This document shows, piece by piece, positions 46,101 through 58,100 of a DNA stretch of 64,000 nt. Position numbers and translations under genes: made by a program. Positions within the stretch are counted from its first letter, which is position 1, and each line of letters begins with the position of its first letter. The DNA is from Siphonodentalium dalli (lineage: Eukaryota; Mollusca; Scaphopoda; Gadilida; Siphonodentaliidae): contig CP136061.1 of NCBI GenBank assembly GCA_032622095.1, positions 253,097,582 through 253,161,581 on the forward strand, given 5' to 3'. The notes under the pieces are model-generated. The model saw only the letters and a list, made by a program, of their open reading frames with translations, was not told where the DNA came from and searched no databases.

Positions 46101-49100
46101 ATCAGTCGCTGAGGGCATCTTCACATTTACACACGTTTAATCAAAGACTAACGTGTCTTTTATTTAATTGTGTCGGTATTTGTAGTTGATTTTTATGGTT
46201 TTTGCTGCTGAAGTGCAATGGCATACACAAATCATTCTAGTCAAACTAGTAATATAGCCCATTGGTATATAATATATAGCATCATTGGCATATAATATAT
46301 AGCATCATTGGCAACCAATCGTCTTCACACCCTTCATATCAGCGATGTCTATATTGTTCTATAAATATGTCAAACAACTCATACGGTATTACTAAAACCA
46401 TCATTAGTGTAATAGATCAACTGGAGATAACAGAGATATTCTGTCCATACAAATATTTCAGCGATGGATGAACTGAAATTTGATATCCAGATTTTTTATC
46501 GATCTCTCATACGAGGGGCCAGCACTCGTGGTTCAAACTGTTGTTGGCAAGACACCACAAAACATGCCAAATGTGTGATGGGCGCAAGTATAGGCAGCTC
46601 CAGTGAGTGCATTCTAGTTGTCTATGCTATTGTGTGTATAACATCTATTTTGTAAAATTTAGCTTTACACCTTACCGTCTGTATAAATTTCTACTAAATG
46701 TAAGCTTCATTTCATGTGTTAAATGTTTATACCCATCGCAGAACTACAGAAAATATTTCTTCTGTTACATTCATTTGAAATTTGAACTTAAATATGAGGA
46801 AAATCGCCTGCATTTCTATCAATCGTAGCTTGCTATTTGTATACGATCTAGGAAACATATGAATGGGAATATCAAGTGACTGACGGCTTAGAAACAGGCT
46901 GACGTAAAGGTATTGATCCTTATAGCATCGTGATTTATGTTTTTGATTACTTGCTCGGTGAGGATACACATTAAAAGTAAACAGTAGAGAAGTTGAATTC
47001 GTGGAACAAATGAAAAATAATTATGGAATAAATTAAATACACCCATAGTAGCCGAGAGTACCAAATTTTTACCACTCGCTGTATTGTGGTTTTAACCACT
47101 TGCCAAAAAGGCTAATGGTTTAAAACCAAAATTACACTCGTGGTGGATATTTGGTACTCTCGGCTACTATGGGTGGATTTTATATAAAGATAAAGTGGTC
47201 AACTCCTACGTTTCTTGTTACAGACATTCTGGGACGTCTTCAGGACAATACTCAATACAGAAGAGAGTCAAGTGGATTCCAGTAATAAATGCGGTCAGTA
47301 AATATTGTAAGATGTTAAGGTGACATGCCCAGTTCTAATGCCCACATGGTATTTGTTTACATCATCATTACACATATGAATGTAGGCCATTAAAGTGATA
47401 TGAAATACTCTGGTATGGTGATCAAATAGAAACGGAGAATAATCTTGTTCAAAGTAGTAATTTTTACAAATAGTATATCCAAATTGACAACACACACCAT
47501 CATTCTTATATATGAATTAAATGCAGCGACTCTCGATGGCGAAATCATTTTCGTTAGTTTATCGCCGATAGATGCATCCCGAATCGAGTAGTAAATATTT
47601 ACAATTGAGCGTAGTTCAGAGGATGTTTTCTATGGAGTGGTATGTCGATTGGCTTCAAATTTTCGGCAATGTTAGTAGAATGGTACATTCCTCCAGTTGT
47701 CATGGTGCCTAAATACTAACTTATCAGTTTCACGCACGCGAACAGGTCCATAATATGTCTTTAAAATAAAATATCGGTGTTGTTAGATGATTAGATCTCA
47801 ATTTAATGATGGAGGCTATTTTTTTTTTTCTCAAAATCATGAGAACATACTCCAGAAACAGAAACAAAATAATTTTCGTTGTTCAAATCTAATAGAAAAT
47901 ATTGAGAACAATGTTTGACGAGGTTTAAAAAAAAAAATATTTCAGTGACAAGGGAGAACTTTTGAGTAGAGTACGGCGAACAATTTAAAGGCAGTTCTAT
48001 CTGGAAGAGTTCAAAGCTCATTCTAATTCAACAATTTATCCACAATTTTAAATTTAGATAGGTTTATGTTGAAGACATAATGATTAAAATGCATTGGATT
48101 ATACACTGCTTGGAAAATTGTAGGATATTTTACGATAAAATTACCCATAGATCCATTAATTTCTGGAATTCTTTGAGACAAAAAGACTCCCTCCCTCAAT
48201 GACCCTCATCCAGTTTCCCATATGTAAATGCCTGAGAACATAGGCATTTATTTTTAACCCTTTCGTGATGGGAGCTGCGCTGGTGCAGCATTAAGGATCC
48301 TGTGCCAGTGCATCCTCTTATATATGCGAGTCTCCCATAGGTAGCCTCGCATATATAAGAGAATGCAATGGCTTACAAGGTCAAGTAAATATTGTTAGGC
48401 CAATGCATTCTATTCTATATATGCTAAGCTCCCTATGGGAGACTCGCATATATATGAGAATGCATTGGAACACGGTTTTTGCGAAATTTCAGGAAGCTCC
48501 AATCATGGAACAGTTAATGGCCTAATTTTTGTTACCTTAGTATTTCCATTTTTCAGATTCTAATATAGTTTACCTGCCACCTAAACTTGAAGTGAAGAAC
48601 AGGGATGGATTCAGCTTATGGGTGCTCGTACATGTAGCTGGTCTTATGGAGTACGATGTCAAAGGGAACATTATTGAGGTCTGTCTTTTCTATGCGCTAA
48701 AGTCAGTAGTCAGGTTCAGCAACAGTAATGCCCTAAATAATCGACTCCTTAACCACAGCATAATTATGGGTAATTTTTCAGGATTTAGTCGGAAATATGG
48801 CGTGTTGCCATTCATCGGAAAGCTGTCACTGAGAGCTTTCCGATGAATGGCAACAAGCCAAATTTCCGACTAAATCCCGAAAAATTACCCATAATTCTGC
48901 TGTGGTTAAGGAGTCGATTATTTAGGGCATTACTGTATTGTCCTGGCTTCTGACCTATTGTCTACACATACATATTTTACGATACAATAGCATGTATCTT
49001 TGACCAGAAGGGAGGGATGCTTTCGTGTTAAGATAATGCAAATAAATATTTAATGGACAGAATTCCGATAAAAACAAATGGCTGTTTTTTTAATGGGACC

Positions 49101-52100
49101 CAATCGTCGCGTTCAAAGTTGTATTTTATGACTTCATTGGTCTTACTGTCTCGTAAATAGGTAGTTTAGATATTTATCGACCTATTTATAATACCGTGAA
49201 AAATTTTCTATGACTTTGATGCGTCTTTCTGGGAAATATAATGCTTGTAGAAAGGTAGTTTAAGTATGTATCAACCTATTTCGATACCAGGAAAAATTCA
49301 AAAGCAAATATTATTAGGTGTATTTTTGACCGCAAATCACCATGTGGCTTTAAGTAATAAACTAAAGCTATTCAATTGTAAATACGTAGAGCCAACAAAC
49401 ATATCAAGGCTCATCGAGATAATAGGTGAACATTAATGTCTATAATCGAGATAATAGGTGAACATGAATGTCTGTGATCGAGATAATAGGTGAACATGAA
49501 TGTCTATGATCGAGATAATAGGTGAACATTAATGTCTATGATCGAGATAATAGGTGAGAACAAAATTGTCTGCGTCACATTTATTTATTGAATAACTTCT
49601 GTTTTATTCACAATCCAGTCTGATGTAGCTGATAACTATCCAGATCTACAGAAGATACTCAAAAGAATTCTTCTCAATGTGAGTTCTTGTTATGAAGAAT
49701 ATATCAATTGTCCTTTACCACCCGAGTAAAGCATATCATTATTTCCCATCTCCAAGATTGTGGGTATGCTGGATTATGTGCGTCCGTCGATCACTGGAGC
49801 AAATAGCTCAGTCATTGGTTGTCGGATCTGAATAAATTTGGTATGAATGTCAGCCACCAGGAGGTAATAAAATCACTATTTTCAAGACAGATATGTTAGT
49901 TAAAGACATATTATGGACTTGTTCGGGCACGTGAAATTGATAAGTTGGTACTCGGGCACCATACCAACCTGGGGAATGTAGTATTCTACTAACATCGCCG
50001 AAAATTTGAAAGAAATCGACCATTCCACTCCATAGAAAACACTCATATGAACTACTCTCAATTGTAAATATTTACATCTCGATTCGGGACGCAACTATCG
50101 GCGATAACTTAACACATATGATTTCACCATCGAGAGTTTTGGCATTTAATTAATATATAATAATGACAGCATGTGCTTTCAATTTGGATTAATATTCGTA
50201 AAAAATAACTACTTTGAGCAAGATTATTCTCAATCTCACTACCTGAGTGTTTCACATCACTGAGTAAGACTCCAAATTACTCTCATAATGCAGCATAATG
50301 TGGGTATGTTTTTATAACAAAGCCTTGTAATAGTGTCTGTCATTTGCAGAATGAGGTCCCCAGAGGGTGAATTTAGTGATGCTACCCCGCATAGCAGGCT
50401 AGCATCACCAAATTCACCCTCTGGGAACCTCATTCTGCTGAGGTGTAAGCAGAATGAGGTCCCCAGAGGGTGAATTTGGTGATTCTAGCCCACTATGCGG
50501 GGTAGCATCACTAAATTCACCCTCTGGGGACCTCATTATGCAAATGACAGACACTATTTCAAGGCTTGTTTATAATCCCTGTGATGAAATTATTGGGTGT
50601 GGGGGTATTGGAATTGACTTGTCTGTCTGCCCATCGGGGCATATCTCCATTCGTGGATGCAATTTTGTCTGATCATGCTGGATCATGTATACCTATAGTT
50701 TCTGTCAATTTTTTGAAACTTGGCACAGATATTTATTATCAGGAACCTGTGCACTTGCTATTAGGAGGCCATTCCAGTCTGACTTTTTTAAGTTGAGTTA
50801 TCCCCCTTTTTTGACATCACATATTATTTTGACATTAATATAACATCTTAATGATACAACTGAGATATTAGATAAATATTCATCACCGATTATCAAATCG
50901 AATCCTGACGTCGAATCAAATATGATTTGGACTACCGAATATTCGCAGAACCATACAAAACAGGTGGCATATTACATACCGCTATGTTCGCCATCAGTTA
51001 ACAATTGAGAATGTACAGATGGATGATTACTGCTTTGGCAGTTTGTTTTTACATTAGTTAATATACTGAGGTGGGAGGAGTTTTTACAGTCATTGTCAAT
51101 ATAAATGATACTTCTCTATAAATGCCCCATTGTATAGTTGTCACCAAAAAATTTCGACCCAGATAAAAAAATAGTCACATGAAATTGATTTTATAGAAGA
51201 AAGTTAGTTCTGTAAAATAATTCTAAAACCGCTGTACAAAGTGAAGAGCTTTGCATAAAGTATTCAGTGACATATTTAAAAACTGCAACAAGATCTTTAT
51301 AAAGTCCGTCTTTAAAGGGGGACTATACACTAAATCCGGCCATTTATGGTACCATCTCCTTTTATACTCGACAGAGTATTTGCAACAAATGAATAAATTT
51401 GAGCCATGGATTAGTGCAAAAATACACTCACTCTATGAATGATGCAAACAACAAGGGAATTATAATTACCATGTTGTTTGCATCGTTCGTAGAGCACAAC
51501 AGTGTATTTTGCACTAATCCATGGCTCGTGTTCATTCATTTGTTGCATGTATTCTGTTGAGCATAAAAGAAGATGGTCCCATAAATGGCCTGATTGAGTA
51601 TACAGTCCCCCTTTAAATTTGTTTTATATTTCATATATACAAAGGTATCGTTAGATCTATATAAATAATTTTATTAAAGACACCCTGTCTATCTTATAGT
51701 TGGCATGTGGATACATAGATTTAAAACCCTGTGCCAGTGCATTATCTTATATATGTGAGTCTGCCATAGGGAGCCTTGCATATATAAAAGAATACATTGG
51801 CCTCACAATATTTACCTTGACCTTGTAAGCCAGTGCATACTCTTATATAGGCGAGTCTCCCATATAAAGCCTCGCATATATAAGAGAATACATTGGCCAA
51901 ATAATATTTACCTTGACCTTGTAGGTCAGTGCATTCTTTTATTTATGTGAGGCTCCCTATGGGAGACTCGTATATATAAGAGAATGCACTGGCACATGAT
52001 CTTTGAAAGGGTTAATGTTTTCAGTAATTTCTACTTTTTCAGTCAGAGATGACAGAGCATGAGTTGAGATGTCACCTGAGGTGTGTGTTGTATCTATCAC

Positions 52101-55100
52101 ACAAGTGGCCAGCAAGCACTGAGGTGCTGATACCGCTGTGGGATTATTTCTTCAAGAGACTGGTCAGTATATCTCATATTTTAGGCCAAATAAAAAATAT
52201 TATGACATGATTAGCACTATTTTCCAATGTAATATTCGAGCGTAATAGACACGTGTAATATCGTCGCGTACAATGATGTCACGCTGCTCTTTGGGCCAAA
52301 ATTCGCAGTTCGCTGGCTGCAGTTAATTTTTTTTCTTTTTTCGATAAAATTTTAACGATTATTTGATCATGTGATAAAAAGTATCTCAAACTCGTTCTAT
52401 TTTATACGTAATTTATCAACCTCGTCCACTAAATTCTATTTTAGCCTCGGTAAACCTCGGCTCAAATCGAATTTAGTGAACTCGGTTGATAAATTCCATA
52501 TAAAATAGTAACTCGTTTGAGATCCTCTATTTCTCAGACGCCTGCGCATTGAAATAAATGGCCCGAATTGGATGTTTTATTTCGATTTTGATTTTATGAA
52601 TAAAATAAGTACATTTTTTTTTTTTTTATACTGTTTTGATACGTATTTACCAACATGTCCATGTGTGTATTGAGCATTAATTGCAACTCATTAGAATGTT
52701 TGGTAATCACTATGACATACACTAGTTGCACAATGTAATTTTGATATCAGATTAAATGAGTGTATATGCTAAACAAAGTTCCCTCTACATTCTCTGACTA
52801 TTACTAGACAAGGGAAGCTATCATGATCCATGCTTATGATGTGCACACAAAAAAATAAAAATAAAGTCCTCCCTCCCTCATTGATTCGGGAAAAAAATCT
52901 CAAATTATCTGATAATATGGTGCTGGGAATTGGGCACCTCCATTAATTTGTTAAGCAATTATTATACCGCCCATTTAAAAAAAAAGGGAGTGTGGGGCTA
53001 TAGCCTATACTGTTTTGCATCTGTCGAGGCGTCTGTCCGTACTTCCGTTTGATGTCTGTTCAGGTCACAACTTGGAACAGTAGTGCTCAGATCTCAATGA
53101 AATTTGGTATGCATGTTCACTACTATGAAGACATTCAATCGAGTTATTCAATCGTTTTGTTCAGGTTTTCCGTTTTTTAATTAGTCATCTTTGTTTATCT
53201 GGAATGTTGGTCATCTTTGTTTATCTGGAATGTTGGTCTGTCTGTTTGTTTGACCTATGTCTGTTCAGTTCATAACTTGAACAGTAGTGCTCAGATCTCA
53301 ATGAAATTTGGTATGTATGTCAACTATTATGAGGACATTCAATGGAGTGTTCAATCGTTTAGTTCATGTTTTCCATTATTCATCATTGTTTATTTGAAAA
53401 TGTTGATTTTTGGGTGCGTCTGCCTGAGTATCTTAGTTATAGATATGCCCACACTAGGTGGTATGCCATATGGGGGCATGCACCGGACTACAGATCATCT
53501 CTTGTTGACAATCTAAGTATTATTTATCCCACAGAGTTAGAGTGAAAGACAACAACTGGAATGTGTTAATAGCTACCTGTTTAGAAAAACATAATTATTT
53601 ACAGGAAGCCGATACAATAAATATAGTAGTAACAAATACAAACATGTGGGTGACAATATTTTGAGGCACAATAACTGCATATAGATGTAGGCCAAAAGGG
53701 GGCAGACATCAATCGAATGTGTATTCGAAATTCCCCAAAACACAAAAAATGAGGAGGGAGGGATGGTTTTCAAAATAAGCGACTGGCTTCGCCGATCTAT
53801 TTATTGGAAAGAAAGTTAACACAACCGCTTCGCGCATCCCTTCCAGCAAAAATTATAGTTCCCATGATTCTGCTCTGCGAATTGGAATAACTCGCAGACT
53901 AAATAGCATTACTGCCAAAATACAATGTACCTGTACTTTATAATTATGTTTTAATTTCATCTAAGTACTTCGCAACATCAGTGTATAGCTTACTTATCTG
54001 AAATGTCATGCGTTATGGTGTAGTGATCTATGCCAGTGAAAGATCTCGCTACCAAACATGTTTGTGTTTGAACACAATTTTGCTTTAAATTCACGCACCT
54101 GATTAACCCTATGGGATAAAATAAGTCGCTCTTATACGGCTATGTTATGGCGAGGAGTGTTGCCAAAAAACACTGTTATTTTTTGAGTTGCGTACACATT
54201 CTTTATCCCTTTAGTACTAAATGGATTCTCCCATTCAGTTATAAAAGTCTACATTGGAATTGTCTAGTATTCATATGGAGGGGCATTTTAATAATATAAT
54301 TACAGAAAACAGTTACTTACCTTGAAATATGCCCCACTTTGTTTAAAACAATGCACACCAAGAACATATGCAATTACTAAGAAGCAGATTGGACAAAACC
54401 ATATTCAAGTGATTGCAGAGTCAAACCTGCAAATAGTGTGTCTGTAATTTGCAGAATGAGGTCCCCAGAGGGTGAATTCAGTGAGGCTATTTCGCATGGC
54501 GGGCTAGTGTCACCACATTTATCCTCTGGGAACCTCATTATGCTTAGGCCTCAACTGCTATGGGAGACCTATGATCTATATCCCCTAATTTGCCGAAGAT
54601 AAAATACATAATCGAGGTGACTAATGGATTCAACTGGATTTTCACCCATTAGTCACCTCGATTATGCATTTTATCTTCTGCAAATTAGGGGATATAGAAA
54701 CTTCCCAGAAGGGAAAAAGTAACTAAAACAATGTTAATTTGAGATTATAGATACTTCCCAGAAGATGAGGCCTAAGCTGAATTAGGTCCCCAGAGGGTGA
54801 ATTTGGTGATGCTAGATCGCTGTGTGGGATTGTGCCGCTAAATTCACCCTCTGGGGACCTCATTCTGCAAATGACAGACACACTAATTGCAGGCTTGTAC
54901 AGAGTGCATCACTATAGTGATAATATATCGGGCCATATAAAGTAAATTTCCAGAAAATTTTGAAAAACATGAGATTGCTCAGTTTTTAATTATATTTTTA
55001 TTTCTGGGGGCACACACCAATGAAGCATTCCTGGATCGGCTACCTCTGGGTTTAATTTGGCCATTATTGCTTGAACAGATGTTCATAAAAAGTTAGATCG

Positions 55101-58100
55101 TAAAATCTTTGCAGACGTAACTCATCATGATTGGAAATTTGAATCCGGAAATGGGTATGTTCGATCTCAGTTCAGAGCAAGTTTGTAATAAAAACACGCA
55201 GGCTGAGAAACGGGAAATTAACTGCGTGGGCTCATGGCTATTTTTTTTTCCAGAATAACAACTTTCAAGCAACAGCATCGACACTTCAGGGATTCACATC
55301 AGAGTGGTGTGTATACTTTAGTTATATCACATCAGAGTGGTGTGTATACTTTAGTTATATCACATCAGAGTGGTGTGTATACTTTTTTCACGATGTGCAT
55401 AGTTTTTCACAAATTTCAATGAGGCAGCTTGGTGTGCAGGATGTTTTTGGCTCCCATCCGATCAGAATTCATGTTGATGATGGGTGCTGTGCCTTTGCCT
55501 GATATTAATTTGATTTCTAGCTTATTTCATTTCTGTGTTTTGGTTATGTGAAAGAAGTTTGTTTTAGGTTTGATTTGGGTATGAGCGTGTTTTATTGGGA
55601 TATAAAACACATCAAACAATTGGCAATTGACCATTCAATGGACAGGATTTATTTTGAAATACACAGTCTATGTAAATATTTGTTTATATTTTCCCCCTCA
55701 TATTCCATATATTAATACACACCTCAAAATATATAAGTTCCCTCCTGACATATTGCATTATAACGCAATGATCCTGAGGCTGATTGTCAGGAAATTTCCC
55801 CTGTGTGATCAGTATCATACGACTAATGATTTAACATGCATGTTAACACATTGAGTGCCGGAACCCTATAGTGTAACATTCCAGGGTGCCAACTTTAGAT
55901 TATGTATTAAATAGTTAGATTGCACCATATAACCACCCTCAAACCCAAAAACTGGGCATGTATCAGCTTGGATCACATAAAAACATGCCACATACGCACT
56001 ACAAGATAACTCGTAGTCGGCACAGAGCAACACCATCTCATGGTATTTTGGCTGGGTGCCGACTATGAGTTATCTCGTACCCACGAGTACTTCATCAGAT
56101 GATCATATTCGATATTGTAAATAATAAACATGTGCTGGTTTGACCTTTTGTAGTAGCCTGCACTTGTTCTGATTATGACATAACTCGTCACAGCTGAGGA
56201 ATATCATGTCCCACATTCCAGGTTTAGATTGGCGGCGCTTGGTGCCGACTACGAGTTTTCTCGTACCTAAATTTTGACAAATACAATCTTACATGTGTGA
56301 TCATGCTACTTCACAATTGATGTCTATATTGAAATACACGAACTTACTAGTTATTCGGGACTGCAGAATGTTGGGCTTTTGTGGATCTTATCATAAAATG
56401 CCAATTCAGATGGCACAATTGAGTTAGGGGTCAATGCGTCAGTATAACCATACTTTCGGCATCAATTAGGTCGCTTTATTACAGAGATGTAGTGGCATCA
56501 CTCACATCACATATATATTTGAGCTTCCTAAGATGGTTGAAATCATGTGTATGTGGGGAACTCAATTTCTGAAATTTCTACAGAAGAACATCGAGACTCC
56601 ATATAAAGTATGAGATAACTCGTAGTGGCACCCTGTAATATAGTGTAATACAAGATAACATGTAGCCGGCACTCAACGTGTTAACTCCTTGTGTGTTTGC
56701 ATGTCTGAGTACTGTGAGGAACATTTGTATGTAGGAAGTGCTCAGCTCAAAAGTCACAAAACCATTATTAAGTTGTAAAACTCATTTCAAGATGCACGTG
56801 AAGAAGAACTTAGTACTTCATATTCCATGTAATTCCATGCTATACCAAGTTTGCTCTGAAATAACTGCCCCTGACAGGAGTGAAGGTTTTAGGCATGACT
56901 AAATGTAGGCACTGTGCTCACATTTTAATGAATGGACACTGGACTGTCTGGACATATGGCTGCTATTCCCCTTGCAGTTGCTGAGTATTCTCATAATGTT
57001 TTGTCATTATCCACTCTTTTGTTGACTGCTTGCGTGGCCCTTTTGGTTCCAGGTTCCAATTCACCAAGGAGAGGTCCACTTGTCGTTAACTGAGAATTCT
57101 GATATTTAAATGTGACCAATTGTCCAGCATACGTGGACATGTTACGGAAATGCCCTAAATAATCAACTCCTTAACCACAGCAGAATTATGGGTAACCATT
57201 CAGTGAGAGCTTTCCGATGAATGGCAACAAGCCATATTTCTGACTAAATCCTGAAAAATTACCCATAATTCTGCTGTGGTTAAGGAGTAGATTATATACG
57301 GCATTACTGTACCTCTTAACCCTTTACCCAACAAACCGGCCAAAACCGGCCAAATAAAGCTTCAACAGCCTAAAATATCTTCGGTCTGTCTCAATAGAAC
57401 CATACAAATATGGATATCATTGGAACCGGCTCCTTGACCACATTGTGATAGTTACATTTATGCCCTGTGCCAATGCATTCTCTTATATATGCGAGTCGAC
57501 CATAGGTCGCCTCGCATATATAAGAGAATGCATTGGCCTAAAAAAAAACTTTTTTTAACACTTTTTACCATTCTTTAACAGTTTTATAATTTTTAATGTG
57601 TTAAGCCAATGCATTCTCTTATATATGCGAGGCGACCTATGGTCGACTCGCATATATAAGAGAATGCATTGGCACAGGGCCCTTCTGTTGGGTAAAGGGT
57701 TAATGAACCCAGCGATTTTTGGAAAGTCGACTCTTCCCATTCAATTAGTGTTAATTCAAGCATGTTGCCATTCACCATATCATTAGTTATATGATATGTT
57801 GGTCTCATACAAGATTATCTTCCCCAAGTTTTGTTACATTCTAATTTCCACATCTGGTTCAAAATATCAAGGGGGATCTTACTTTTTTTAAGGTGTTTAG
57901 CTTAATTCTGTTGGTTTTTTTTATTTTGAACATATTTATTTCAGTAAGACTCCCCTTGGGTTATTACAACAGTGTAAGAAATGGCAGTCAGATAATCAGG
58001 AAGGGTGAGTTATATACTTGTCAGATAATCAGGAAGGGTGAGTTATTTACTTGTCAGATAATCAGGAAGGGTGAGTTATTTACTGGTCAGATAATCAAGA

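Noticed and set aside
53521-53580. Candidate exon after ATCCCACAG in intron 13
   Set aside because: Phase 0 reading meets a stop at the second codon; exon 14 at 55254 fits phase and similarity better.
98-58000. Many short frames with IYKRMHW or MRVDHRSPRIYKRMHW
   Set aside because: These are translations of the 69-bp MITE palindrome and recur on both strands because of symmetry; not peptides under selection.
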